Positions 1 to 8,559 of a stretch of 64,000 nt of DNA are shown here, one piece after another. A program made the position numbers and the translations under genes. Under the pieces are notes generated by a model. It did not search any database. It was not told the origin of the DNA and was given only the letters and a program-made list of their open reading frames with translations. The DNA is from Pirellulaceae bacterium (GTDB taxonomy: Bacteria; Planctomycetota; Planctomycetia; Pirellulales; Pirellulaceae). The DNA lies in contig JASMLW010000506.1 of NCBI GenBank assembly GCA_030748485.1, positions 23,246 to 87,245 of the forward strand. The letters are read 5' to 3'. The first letter of the stretch is position 1. Every line of letters begins with the position of its first letter.

Positions 1-259
1 GAGCTCGGTCTTGCAGCTCTTCGTAGTCGCGAAAGTAGTCGGCGTGTTCGCGGTGAAACGGATCGTCGGCGAGCGGATCAGCGTCGCGGCCAAGATAGTA
101 ATCAGTGAAAAAGATCGCGTGGAAGGCGACCTGGCAATACTTCAGGTTAGCGACGGGCGCGTTCCAAATCGAATCGGGGCAGCGCTCGACACAGGAGTGC
201 ATCATGCGCAGCGCCGCCTCAAACTGATTCAACGTCGATGACTTGTACTCGCCCAACAT
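1..259 (-). CDS. DinB-like four-helix protein, 3' end beyond the window
   Basis: The reading frame opens at an ATG and runs off the left edge, giving 86 residues. The N-terminus begins MLGEYKSSTL and continues with a helical stretch containing the pattern SCVERCPDSIW and a histidine in the segment QVAFHAIFFTDYY. This spacing resembles DinB/DUF1569-type proteins, which are four-helix bundles with a histidine metal site. The family call rests on the first helix pair only, because the second half is missing. It is the last minus-strand gene visible downstream of the EPS locus, and there is no sign that it belongs to that pathway. Confidence 0.6.
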   Translation of the reverse strand, partial: MLGEYKSSTLNQFEAALRMMHSCVERCPDSIWNAPVANLKYCQVAFHAIFFTDYYLGRDADPLADDPFHREHADYFRDYEELQDRA

Positions 260-381
260 GGCTGATTGACTCGCCTTCTTCAGGTGAAAGTTCGCAACAG
301 TTCAATTCGACTGGCCGCCAAGGCAACCTATTGGATAGACAGCGCCGTGGCAATAATCAATCGCCACGACCGCTGGTTCCG

Positions 382-936
382 TCACTGATTGGCTCGTCGC
401 GGCCCCGCTGTGGCGAATGTTCCACGCAGGAATCGCCGCGCTTGCCCCGGCGTCTTGAACTCGAGCACTTGCAGGTCGGCGAACTTTGGTTCGGCGAGTA
501 GTGCGGGAATCTCGAGCCGTCGAGTGGAGTAGCTTTTGATGACCCACAGCAGGATCGAGTCACGGCTCATAAACGACAAGCGGAACGACTCCCGGTTTCC
601 CGAGTAGATACGGGTCCGCCAGACGACTCGACTCACCGTCCTCCAGAGTGCGCGGCCGAACACGGTGAAGAACGAGTAGTTGAGCCAGATCAGCGTATCG
701 GCTCGCCGCCACGTCAGGTCTCGCAGGTGGACATAGTTCCCGTCGACAACCCAACGTTGCTCAGCCGTCGCCTCGTCGACGTTTCGCCGCAAGTCACCTT
801 CGTCGGCGGGCGTCCAATCCGGTCCCCAGTGGAGCTCGTCGAGTTGCACGAACGGCGAGCTGAGACGATCGGCGAGTTGGGCGGCGAACGTCGTCTTGCC
901 GGCGCAACTCGATCCGACGACCACGATCCGTCGCAT
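382..936 (-). CDS. Small P-loop kinase, adenylate/shikimate kinase-like
   Basis: This 184-residue protein starts with a beta strand and a Walker A motif, VVVGSSCAGKTT, at about residues 5-16. It contains the substrate-side phrase FVQLDELHWGPDWTP and the segment WVVDGNYVHLRDL, typical of uncharacterised adenylate-kinase-like (FlaR-type topology modulation) ATPases. The chosen ATG lies 12 codons inside the longest frame because the beta strand starts there. The substrate is unknown. It lies downstream of the zinc-ribbon/PilZ gene on the same strand with about 65 bases between them, so co-transcription is possible but functional linkage to EPS synthesis is not shown. Confidence 0.75.
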   Translation of the reverse strand: MRRIVVVGSSCAGKTTFAAQLADRLSSPFVQLDELHWGPDWTPADEGDLRRNVDEATAEQRWVVDGNYVHLRDLTWRRADTLIWLNYSFFTVFGRALWRTVSRVVWRTRIYSGNRESFRLSFMSRDSILLWVIKSYSTRRLEIPALLAEPKFADLQVLEFKTPGQARRFLRGTFATAGPRRANQ

Positions 937-1002
937 AGTGTCGGAGGGACGGCTCAATTCGAAACTCGCCATGCAGATTGCCGGGCCGCGAAAGCCGGGC
1001 GA

Positions 1003-1674
1003 CTACTTCGCTTTCGGCGACGTTGCGGACGCGCCGATGCGTTGTAGTTTATCGTCTGGCCGGACGAATTCTCCCCCGATCCGGAAGTCGCCGCCGCGCT
1101 CTTCGCTGCGGGCGATCTTGATGACGACCTGAGACGACTCACCTGTCGGCGACAAATGTTCAATCACCAGCCAATCTGATTCCACCGGCTTGTGATGAAC
1201 GATTGCCAGGCCGGTCGCCGAGAAGTCGGTGGTCCGCGCGAGGAACGGCTCACCAATCGGCATGTAGTACTCGTTGACGGGCGTGGCGAGCACATTGGTC
1301 TCGAGCGGTTGCCGGTTCGCCGTCCGCCGCTCGCGGTCGTCGCGCATGCTCTGTACAAACTCGGGAACGCTGCGACCTGGGTTCCGCAGTTGCTCGGTGC
1401 TCAGGTGGACCTGCGTAACGCGCACGTTGGCCAGCGAGTCAGCACGGCAGTCTTCGGCGAGCACGGCGAAGTAGCGGTAACCGCATTTGGCGCACTGCCA
1501 ATGGGAGCCGGATTCACCGGCGCGGGGCACTCTGAGGGGCAGATTCGAACCGCATGTTCCGCATTGATCCATGCTCAGCGAGCGCGTATGAAGACTCTCC
1601 CCGGCGCTCGGCGGAGCGTCAGGCTTGCTCTTAAAGAGCGTTTGAATCTTCTTGATCAGCGAAATTCGGGGCAT
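1003..1674 (-). CDS. Zinc-ribbon plus PilZ-type c-di-GMP-binding protein
   Basis: The 223-residue product has an N-terminal zinc ribbon with two CxxC pairs, CGTCG and CAKCG, at about residues 38-65. The C-terminal half carries the two PilZ signatures: an RxxxR pattern in ERRTANRQP and a DxSxxG pattern in TDFSATGLA. PilZ domains bind cyclic di-GMP and often control exopolysaccharide output, which fits its place at the tail of the EPS locus, 25 bases after the nucleotidyltransferase-like gene. The ATG chosen (MPRISL) follows the upstream stop; the longer frame would overlap that gene. Binding is inferred from motifs only. Confidence 0.7.
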   Translation of the reverse strand: MPRISLIKKIQTLFKSKPDAPPSAGESLHTRSLSMDQCGTCGSNLPLRVPRAGESGSHWQCAKCGYRYFAVLAEDCRADSLANVRVTQVHLSTEQLRNPGRSVPEFVQSMRDDRERRTANRQPLETNVLATPVNEYYMPIGEPFLARTTDFSATGLAIVHHKPVESDWLVIEHLSPTGESSQVVIKIARSEERGGDFRIGGEFVRPDDKLQRIGASATSPKAK

Positions 1675-1699
1675 GGAACGCGTCGCTACTCGAAGCCTG

Positions 1700-2629
1700 T
1701 TACACGGCACTGAGCACGAAATGGTCGTCCACGGGCACGTAGGCGCCCAGTCGAGCATTCACGAATTCTCCTTGTCGAGCTACGCAATTCGACAACTCCA
1801 ACCACTCACCTACGTACGTGTTGGGCAAGACGAGCGACTGTTGGATGACCGTTTGGCGATCGATCACCGAGTTGTCGCCGACCACCGTGTTGGGTCCGAG
1901 CCGGACGTTCTTTCCAACCCGCACGTTGTCGCCAAGAAACACCGGACCCTCGATCTGCGCGGTGGGATCGATGTGCACGTTACGACAGATTCGGATCCCC
2001 GGTCCGCGCGGGTTTCGTCCATTCATGAACAGGTCGGGGGCGCCGCCGCCGACCACAATCGCTTGAGATTCCAACAACAGCTCAAATGATTGAGCGCTCA
2101 AGGTGCGATCGCTGGTCAGCGAATCATGCGGCAGAGCGCGCAGCAGGTCGGCGACTTCGGATTCCATTGCGCCGGCGGGCAGCGCCGCCGCCGAATCGGC
2201 TCCGATTCGTCCCCAGCCGGACCATTCATTCACGCCGGCTCCGGAAGTGAAGACCAGCGCGTCGCCGCCGTCCGTCGTGAGGAACGACAAGTCGACCTGC
2301 GGAAGCCGATCGGCATGGACAAGCAAATGCTGATCACCATCCTGCCACAGCTCGGCCGACTCGAAAACGTCGTAAGGACGATCCGGGTGTTCCGCGTGGT
2401 GGAAATGGAATTCGGCTCCCCATCGCTCGCCGCCGGCCAGCAGCTGTTGAAAGTCTTGCTGGGCGTGCCCGAGTACGAAGTGGTACTCGACGACACCCGC
2501 CCTGACAAGCTGTTCGACAACGTGCTGCACAACGGGGCGATCGACAAGCGGCAACAGCGACCGCCTACCGTACTCTCCCAGTCGATCAACTCCCGCTACT
2601 GCTCCAGTGCAAATGACAATAGCTTTCAT
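1700..2629 (-). CDS. Nucleotidyltransferase-like protein with left-handed beta-helix tail
   Basis: The 309-residue protein has a GT-A-like N-terminal domain resembling sugar-1-phosphate nucleotidyltransferases (MKAIVICTG, then LPLVDRPVVQHVV) and a C-terminal run of hexapeptide repeats from about residue 215 (GIRICRNVHID, VFLGDNVRVGKNV). In active enzymes the first loop reads roughly AGGxGxR and is followed by PKPxxP. Here it reads CTGAVAGVDRLGEYG and RRSLLP, so the nucleotide-binding signature is badly eroded. It may act as a regulatory or acyltransferase-like subunit rather than a pyrophosphorylase. It sits downstream of the fused glycosyltransferase gene with a gap of about 75 bases. Confidence 0.65.
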   Translation of the reverse strand: MKAIVICTGAVAGVDRLGEYGRRSLLPLVDRPVVQHVVEQLVRAGVVEYHFVLGHAQQDFQQLLAGGERWGAEFHFHHAEHPDRPYDVFESAELWQDGDQHLLVHADRLPQVDLSFLTTDGGDALVFTSGAGVNEWSGWGRIGADSAAALPAGAMESEVADLLRALPHDSLTSDRTLSAQSFELLLESQAIVVGGGAPDLFMNGRNPRGPGIRICRNVHIDPTAQIEGPVFLGDNVRVGKNVRLGPNTVVGDNSVIDRQTVIQQSLVLPNTYVGEWLELSNCVARQGEFVNARLGAYVPVDDHFVLSAV

Positions 2630-2704
2630 CTCGGCCTCGCCTGTTCGTCAAGTTGTCCGTCATGATGCAAAACTCAGAGAGGGCCGCCGCTGGCGGCGAA
2701 CCAA

Positions 2705-4102
2705 CTAACGCGAGCGGTGACCTGACCGCACGACTCTCTCGCGCAAAACTCGCAATAGGAAAACGCCGTTGCCCAGGAAGTAGCGTTTCCACATGCGTCC
2801 CGGTTCCTGCATGAACCGATAGAACCATTCCATGCCGATCTCACGCATCCACTGCGGAGCGCGAGCAACATTTCCAGAAAAGAAGTCAAACAGCCCGCCG
2901 ACGCCGATCGCGACGCGGGAGCCGGTGTTCCGCAGATTCTCGCGAATCCACAAGTCTTGTCGGGGAGCTCCAAACGCAACGAGCAACACATCCGGCCGCG
3001 CGTCGCGAATGTCGGCGAGTACTCGCTGCTCCTCGTCCGACGAAAAGTAACCGTGTTGGTGGCCGCACAAGTTGACGTCCGGGTGGTGTTCTCCCACCCA
3101 TTCAGCCACTCTTTCCGTGACGCCCGGCTTTGCGCCGAGCAAATACAACCGTTGACCCGACTCGGCCATCCGGGCGCAGAGCCGGGGAAACAGATCCGTT
3201 CCGTTGACGTTCTGGCGAATTCCCGTGCGCAGCCAGCGGCCGGCCATCTTCATGCCGATGCCATCCGCAAACACGGCGTCCGCGTTCTGCAGCACTTCGC
3301 GGTAAGCGGCGTCGCCCGCCGCGACATTCGCGCAATCCGCATTCACAAAGCAGACCTGTTTCGCAGAATCCGTCGCGCGGATTTGGTCGTCGATCCAATC
3401 CAGGCCGCCGTCCATGTCGACATTGTCGATCGGGATCCCCAAGATGCGGACGCGGTGTTCCGTCGAAGCCTGTTCGTCGCCGTACACGAGTGCCGGAATC
3501 GCTCGCAGCAAGATGCCGATGTCGCTCTTCAAGCTGAAGCTCTCGACGTATTCAGCATCGCTGTCGAGTTCACCGCCGAAATCGATGTTGGCTCGCCGCC
3601 GAATCCACCACAGGCAGATCAAACCGGGTCGATCTGAATGCCGTCGCACGGCCGAGTTGCCTTTGAGTTCTGCCTCTTCCGGCGTGAGCGCCCGCGGTCC
3701 CACAAATGACAGATCGCCCTTGAGCACGTTGAACAGCACGGGCAGGTGGTCCAGTCGAGTCAAACGAATGAACGCCCCGCAGCGACCGTCCGTCGGCAGT
3801 CGGTACATGGCGAACGGTCGGCGATAGAGACCGAGTTTGGTTGTTCGCAACACGCGACCGCCGCTGGCGTAAAGGACGAAGAGAACGGGGACGAGTAGTG
3901 GCGAGACGAGCGCCAGACAGATGGTCGACAGCGCGAGGTCGATCGCCCGTTTGAAGCGATAGGGAAACTGGCTGGAGATGATCCACGCCTGACGCTGAGC
4001 ACAGAGGCGCAGCGAAGACCGCAACCGCGCGAGGGCGGCTCCGCGACTGAGCGCGGCTTTGCGGAATCCTGGCGAAGAAGCTCGTCCAACCACCGTGCTC
4101 AT
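2705..4102 (-). CDS. Fusion of phosphoglycosyl transferase and WecG/TagA/CpsF glycosyltransferase
   Basis: A single 465-residue protein joins two EPS enzymes. Residues about 45-210 match the bacterial sugar transferase family (polyisoprenyl-phosphate phosphoglycosyl transferase), with a hydrophobic segment STICLALVSPLLVPVLFVLY and the phrase GDLSFVGPRAL. Residues about 215-455 match the WecG/TagA/CpsF family, with FVNADCANVA, ADGIGMKMAGR, NGTDLF and FGAPRQD. The first domain lacks the usual KFRSM box (here MYRLPT) and has Asp-His where the catalytic Asp-Glu dyad is expected (RLDHLP), so it may be inactive. The start codon overlaps the upstream stop by one base (TAATG), which points to translational coupling with the intact transferase. 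Confidence 0.85.
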   Translation of the reverse strand: MSTVVGRASSPGFRKAALSRGAALARLRSSLRLCAQRQAWIISSQFPYRFKRAIDLALSTICLALVSPLLVPVLFVLYASGGRVLRTTKLGLYRRPFAMYRLPTDGRCGAFIRLTRLDHLPVLFNVLKGDLSFVGPRALTPEEAELKGNSAVRRHSDRPGLICLWWIRRRANIDFGGELDSDAEYVESFSLKSDIGILLRAIPALVYGDEQASTEHRVRILGIPIDNVDMDGGLDWIDDQIRATDSAKQVCFVNADCANVAAGDAAYREVLQNADAVFADGIGMKMAGRWLRTGIRQNVNGTDLFPRLCARMAESGQRLYLLGAKPGVTERVAEWVGEHHPDVNLCGHQHGYFSSDEEQRVLADIRDARPDVLLVAFGAPRQDLWIRENLRNTGSRVAIGVGGLFDFFSGNVARAPQWMREIGMEWFYRFMQEPGRMWKRYFLGNGVFLLRVLRERVVRSGHRSR

Positions 4103-4833
4103 TAGTAGGCTCCCTTGCCGCTGACGACCGCGGGAACGGTCTGCGCGAGCAGTTTGATGTCCATCGCCAAGCTCTGACTGTCGATGTACTCGCGATCCAA
4201 CTCGACTTGCTCGGGAAATGGAATGTCACCGCGGCCGCTCACTTGCCAGATGCACGTGAGACCGGGCGTCGCGTCCAACCGTCGGCGATCCGAGACGGTG
4301 TACTGGAAAACTTCGCTGGGCACGGGCGGCCGGGGACCGACAAGTGACATATCGCCACGGAGCACGCACCACAGCTGCGGCAGTTCATCGATGCTGAACT
4401 TTCGCATGAGGCGGCCAATCCAGGTAACGCGAGGGTCGCGTTTCATCTTGAAGGTTACACATTCGCCGTGGTCGTTCTCGGCGGCCAGACGAGCCTTGAG
4501 TTTTTCGGCGTTTGCGACCATGGAGCGGAACTTCGGAAACGGGAACTCGCGTCCCCATTTGCCGACGCGCGTCTGCCAGAACAGAATCGGACCGCCGTCC
4601 GTCAGTTTGATGAACGTCGCTACGCTTGCGAAAAGCGGAGTGAGCCCAATCAGCAACAACGCGGACACGAAGATGTCCAATGCGCGTTTGACCACTGGAG
4701 GCAGCCAACGCCACACGTGTGCAATTGACTTCACCGTGAAGGTCCGCAACGAAAAGAGTGCGCGGCGGCATCCGGTGGAGCCTAGATGACCAGCCAAAGT
4801 TCGCGCGTCGTTCTCAGTCGTGGGGCGAGTCAT
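4102..4833 (-). CDS. Undecaprenyl-phosphate phosphoglycosyl transferase, EPS initiation
   Basis: This 243-residue bacterial sugar transferase would attach the first sugar phosphate to undecaprenyl phosphate on the inner membrane face. It has one N-terminal membrane segment (DIFVSALLLIGLTPLFASV), an intact KFRSM box, the dyad-containing segment SIDELPQLW and the conserved GDMSLVGPRPP. The ATG used overlaps the stop of the upstream uridine kinase as ATGA, which strongly supports this start over the longer frame. Unlike the N-terminal domain of the next gene it keeps all family signatures, so it is the likely working initiator of the locus. Confidence 0.9.
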   Translation of the reverse strand: MTRPTTENDARTLAGHLGSTGCRRALFSLRTFTVKSIAHVWRWLPPVVKRALDIFVSALLLIGLTPLFASVATFIKLTDGGPILFWQTRVGKWGREFPFPKFRSMVANAEKLKARLAAENDHGECVTFKMKRDPRVTWIGRLMRKFSIDELPQLWCVLRGDMSLVGPRPPVPSEVFQYTVSDRRRLDATPGLTCIWQVSGRGDIPFPEQVELDREYIDSQSLAMDIKLLAQTVPAVVSGKGAY

Positions 4834-5453
4834 AGTTGTGCGGCCTCCTTCACTTGATCGACGATCTGACATGCCGTCTCACTCACAGGTTTACCGCCGT
4901 TGACGACGATGTCGGCGAAGTGTTTTGTCGGTTCAATAAACTTGATTCGCATCGGCCTGACGGTCGCCGTGTATTGGTTGAGCACGGAATCGGGCGTGCG
5001 GCCGCGATGCGTCACATCGCGGGCGATTCGGCGAGCCAGGCAGAAGCCGTCGCGCGACTCGACGTAAACTCGCAGGTCGACTCGCTGCCGGATGTCTTCC
5101 CAATGGAGAGCGAACAGACCTTCGACAATGACGAAGCGGTGCGGTGCGATGTGCGTTGTCTCCGCCAAACGCGAGTGGGTCGAGAAATCGTACTTGGGAC
5201 ACTCAATCGCCTCGCCGCGCGACAGTCGCAGCAAGTGCGTCGCCAGCAACTCATCTTCTATCGCGTCGGGGCAATCGAAGTTGGTCGCCGCTCGGTCTTC
5301 AGCCGAGAGCTCAGACAGGTCGCGGTAATAGTTGTCCATCGACAGAATGACCGTCTCCCGACCACCCAACGTGCGGCGGACGTTTTCGGCAAGAGTCGTC
5401 TTTCCCGAACACGATGGTCCAGCGATCGCGATCAGTAGCGCTTGATGAGGCAT
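4830..5453 (-). CDS. udk: Uridine kinase
   Basis: The 207-residue protein has a Walker A motif (GPSCSGKTT, about residues 12-20) and uridine/phosphoribulokinase family signatures: SMDNYYRD, NFDCPDAIE, PKYDFSTHSR and the lid RIARDVTHRGR. The family phosphorylates uridine and cytidine with ATP or GTP, giving UMP and CMP. It lies between a glycosyltransferase and a sugar transferase, so it could feed UTP needed for UDP-sugars, but that link is inferred. The ATG is placed six bases after the upstream glycosyltransferase stop and overlaps the next gene by four bases. Confidence 0.85.
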   Translation of the reverse strand: MPHQALLIAIAGPSCSGKTTLAENVRRTLGGRETVILSMDNYYRDLSELSAEDRAATNFDCPDAIEDELLATHLLRLSRGEAIECPKYDFSTHSRLAETTHIAPHRFVIVEGLFALHWEDIRQRVDLRVYVESRDGFCLARRIARDVTHRGRTPDSVLNQYTATVRPMRIKFIEPTKHFADIVVNGGKPVSETACQIVDQVKEAAQL

Positions 5454-5458
5454 CGCGG

Positions 5459-6601
5459 TCACCCTTCGTTGGCGGCTGATTGAATGACTTCGAGTGTCTG
5501 CTTGGCGGTCGCCTCCCACGTGAACCGGCCGGCTTGCTCGACGCCCCGTCGACTAAAGTCGTGATGCACGGCGGCGTCTGTCAAGATTGGCTCCATCGCC
5601 GCCGCGATCTCTTCCGCGTCGTGCGGATTGAATTGTGGAGCCGCGTCGCCGGCCACTTCGGGCAGCGACGAGACGTTTGAGCAAGCAGTCGGGATTCCAC
5701 ACGCCATCGCTTCCAGCACGGGCAGCCCGAACCCTTCGTACAGCGACGGGAACACAAACAGATCGCTCGCACAGTACAGGTCCGGGACATCGGACGCGGG
5801 TGCGAATCCGGTGAAGACGATGTCTTTCGCACAGCTTGTCCGCTCCGCGGCCAGATGCACGTGTTCGGCCCCGTTCCAGTCGCTGCCGGCCAGCACTAAC
5901 TGGTGCGGCAAGCCGCTCCGCTTCTTGAGAATCTCGAACGCCTCAATCAGCTTGATATGATTCTTGCCCGGGTGTTCGATGCGAGACACGTAGAGAATGT
6001 ACGGGCGGTCGATCTTGTACCTCTTGCCGATGCGCCCGATGGACTCTTCGGGATCGCGGGGGTGAAACGTGCTGTGATCGACACCGAGCGGCGTCACGGT
6101 CACGCGTTCCTCAGGTACGCCCGCGTACTGGACGATGTCGCGTTTGCTGCTCTCACTGACGGTCAGCACGCGCGTCAGACGACGGACCAAGCGAGGCAAG
6201 ACCTGTTTGATGTAAAACAACCGCGCCCAATCGTACTTACCGCTCACGTGCAAGCTGGAGAAATCGTGGACCGTGCCGACTGTGGGACAGGGGCACGTAG
6301 CGGGCAACCGGCGATTCCCGGCGGGCAGAAACATCACGTCGTAATCGCGGCGGCGGCACCACGACTGCAACGAGAGCTGATGCCAGGCGATGTTCATCAA
6401 CGGGCTGCGCCAGCGGTCGCTAAACGGCAGAGCGGCGATCGCACTTCCCTCCTGAGCGAATATCTGTCGTTCACTATCGTATAGGAAGAGGTCCATTTCA
6501 TTGCTGCTCAACCCGTTGAATTGGTTGAGCAGATTGATGATGTATTGGCTGATGCCCGACTTGCCGCCGTCGCCGCCGAACGTTGTCATTCCGATTCTCA
6601 T
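5459..6601 (-). CDS. Glycosyltransferase family 1/4
   Basis: This 380-residue protein has the GT-B architecture of retaining GT4 enzymes. The N-terminus ([20 protein letters not shown]) carries a glycine-rich acceptor loop, and the C-terminal domain has the donor-binding E-x7-E motif in [17 protein letters not shown]. It also has [13 protein letters not shown], common before the nucleotide site. The sugar donor and acceptor cannot be read from sequence. It is followed after five bases by uridine kinase. The ATG is the first in the frame and leaves 87 bases to the upstream GT2 gene. Confidence 0.85.
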   Translation of the reverse strand: MRIGMTTFGGDGGKSGISQYIINLLNQFNGLSSNEMDLFLYDSERQIFAQEGSAIAALPFSDRWRSPLMNIAWHQLSLQSWCRRRDYDVMFLPAGNRRLPATCPCPTVGTVHDFSSLHVSGKYDWARLFYIKQVLPRLVRRLTRVLTVSESSKRDIVQYAGVPEERVTVTPLGVDHSTFHPRDPEESIGRIGKRYKIDRPYILYVSRIEHPGKNHIKLIEAFEILKKRSGLPHQLVLAGSDWNGAEHVHLAAERTSCAKDIVFTGFAPASDVPDLYCASDLFVFPSLYEGFGLPVLEAMACGIPTACSNVSSLPEVAGDAAPQFNPHDAEEIAAAMEPILTDAAVHHDFSRRGVEQAGRFTWEATAKQTLEVIQSAANEG

Positions 6602-6688
6602 GGTCTATCCCGCAGAGGTTTCTTTGTCGAGTCGCTCGTTGTCTTCGTCTGTCTCTCAGATCGCTCGTCGATTCGCGTTTGCACGCAG

Positions 6689-7606
6689 CTATTGATCGTG
6701 GCGAGCCAGAATGAACTCCTGTCCGCGGCTGGAGTCACCGTCGCCTTCACGTTGGCGAGTGTGCCCCAGGCGGTGCCCTTGAAAATAAGCCCAGTGGTAG
6801 ACCAACCGTCGCAGCGGCGTGATCGGCAACTCGCCCCAATTGCCGGTACGCGCTTCGTAAATCCAGTCGCGGAGCGTGGCCGAACAGGCTCGCTTAGCCA
6901 CATCCAACACTGTTTCTTTGCGGCCGTAAATGAACGCGTCGGCCTCACCTTCCACGAATCGCCGACCGTGGAGTTGGCGGAGTGTGTAATTGTGGGAGTG
7001 CATGACGAGCGCGTCGTGCACGTATTTGATCTCGTGTCCGCGGCTGGTCGCCCAAGCTCCCCACTCGGTGTCCTCGGACGCCCACGCGTCGTCGTAGAAT
7101 CCGCGCTCGCGCCAGATCGACTTGCGCATCGCCGCGAAGGGCAGCGACAAGGTGATCCACGGCGGACGCTCGGCGTCGTCGGGAAAGCTTGACTCGTAGT
7201 CTCGCCGGACCCAGGCGTGAGCTTCCGGCCGCGTCGCCTGTCGACCGTACGCCGCTTGCACGTGGGAATCGTCGAACGCGCCCACCAGTCGCTCTAAGGA
7301 GTACGGGGTCAGCGGCACGACGTCGGAGTTTTGAAAGACGATAATCTCGCCGGAAGCTTGTTCAATCGCCGAATTCAGCACTCGGCCGGGGAAGTACGAC
7401 TTCGCCTCAATCTCGATCAGTCGGCGCGGGTACTCGTTGACGATGTCGAGCGTTCGATCGGTCGAGCCCGAATCGACGACGATCAATTCAAAGTCGGTGT
7501 ACGACTGTGAAAACAGGCCCGCCAGCGCCTGCGCGACGACCCAGTCGGAGTTCTTCGTTCGCATCACGACGGACACGCGAGGGATTGTGGGAATTGCCAT
7601 GTTCAA
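6689..7606 (-). CDS. Glycosyltransferase family 2
   Basis: The 305-residue product is an inverting GT-A enzyme. It begins with RVSVVMRTKN and has the nucleotide-binding Asp region FELIVVDSGSTDRT, then the metal-binding QNSDVVPL and the catalytic-loop segment WASEDTEWGAW. It probably adds a residue to the lipid-linked EPS repeat in the cytoplasm. Its start overlaps the end of the deacetylase gene by four bases, so the two are very likely translated from one message. No membrane segment is visible. Confidence 0.85.
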   Translation of the reverse strand: MNMAIPTIPRVSVVMRTKNSDWVVAQALAGLFSQSYTDFELIVVDSGSTDRTLDIVNEYPRRLIEIEAKSYFPGRVLNSAIEQASGEIIVFQNSDVVPLTPYSLERLVGAFDDSHVQAAYGRQATRPEAHAWVRRDYESSFPDDAERPPWITLSLPFAAMRKSIWRERGFYDDAWASEDTEWGAWATSRGHEIKYVHDALVMHSHNYTLRQLHGRRFVEGEADAFIYGRKETVLDVAKRACSATLRDWIYEARTGNWGELPITPLRRLVYHWAYFQGHRLGHTRQREGDGDSSRGQEFILARHDQ

Positions 7607-8559
7607 ACGGCTCCTTCAACGACTGGTTGATCTTCTTGCGACGAGACCTCGGCCGCAGTTCGGTCCACTGCGTGTCCCACTGAGTGATCCACCGAGTGAT
7701 CCACTGAGTGATCCGTCGCGGTTGCGGACAGCTCGCGATTCCGCCTGGCGGCGGCGATCGCTTCGCTGACATGGATCGTTTCGCGCGTCGCCAGGAAGTC
7801 GACAATTCGTTCGAACGACTTCAGTTTGTCGCACAGGTACAAAGTGATCGGGTGGATGATCATATTGGAGAGCACGCCGGCTTCCTCGTGGCGTTGCAAC
7901 TCGTCCAGAACTCGATCAGTCCACTCCTCGATATAGAACGACTCCGGCCCGTAGTCGTCCGACCAGTTGTAGCGTTTGACCCACCAGTCGACCCACTCGG
8001 GCGTTCGCTCGGCATGGTACAGGTGTTCGTGGTCGGGCATGATATTGAGCGGAAAGTTGAAGACGCCGTCGGGGCGCCACTCGGGGCCGTCCGACTGCCG
8101 CGCGACGCCATCGGAGCAGATCTTGACGCCGCACTCGGCCAACACTCGCTCCGTTTGCGGTCCGTGCATGTACATATGGTTCCGCCAGCAACCGATCGTC
8201 TTGCCCGTGCGATTGCGAATGGCGTCGATCGTTTTCCGCGTCTCCCAACGCTGGTACCAGTACGGGCCGTTGTAGTTGCCGGCCAGCTTATTCCAGAGTC
8301 GGTGCCACAGTTCGGGTTTGAAGCAGTAGTAGTTGTGGCCGCCGAGTTCGACCAACTCGTGTCGACAGATCTCCTCGAGGTCGGTCCACTCTTCGGCGAA
8401 GCTCTTGCCGCTTACGAAGAACGTGACCTTCACACCCGCCTCGTCGAGCATTCTCATGTAGCGCTGCGCCACCTGAATTTCGGTGATGTCGCAGTGAGCC
8501 TGGTTGCCCGTGCGGAGCGTCATGTGGTGCAGGTCGCCGGTCAAGCAGATCATATGCAC
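7603..8559 (-). CDS. Polysaccharide deacetylase (NodB-like)
   Basis: The 318-residue protein resembles the polysaccharide deacetylase superfamily. It starts MHMICLTGDLHHM (equivalent of the first metal-binding block), then has VKVTFFVSGKSF, VELGGHNYYCF, a WRNHMYMHG block and a late MIIHPITLYL. The motifs diverge from classical NodB enzymes, so activity on N-acetyl groups is an inference. The C-terminus has a low-complexity tail of repeated Asp-His-Ser-Val units encoded by 12-base repeats. It overlaps the upstream nucleotidyltransferase-domain gene by ten bases. Confidence 0.75.
   Translation of the reverse strand: MHMICLTGDLHHMTLRTGNQAHCDITEIQVAQRYMRMLDEAGVKVTFFVSGKSFAEEWTDLEEICRHELVELGGHNYYCFKPELWHRLWNKLAGNYNGPYWYQRWETRKTIDAIRNRTGKTIGCWRNHMYMHGPQTERVLAECGVKICSDGVARQSDGPEWRPDGVFNFPLNIMPDHEHLYHAERTPEWVDWWVKRYNWSDDYGPESFYIEEWTDRVLDELQRHEEAGVLSNMIIHPITLYLCDKLKSFERIVDFLATRETIHVSEAIAAARRNRELSATATDHSVDHSVDHSVGHAVDRTAAEVSSQEDQPVVEGAV
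7665..7713. repeat. 12-base tandem repeat inside the deacetylase gene
   Basis: About four imperfect copies of the unit GAGTGATCCACT occur in a row. On the minus strand they encode DHSV repeated near the C-terminus of the deacetylase. The array has a period of 12, stays in frame and is confined to the coding region, so it is a protein-level repeat. Confidence 0.8.

Noticed and set aside
7665..7713. A short CRISPR-like array
   Set aside because: The unit is 12 bases with no spacers and stays in frame with a coding region.
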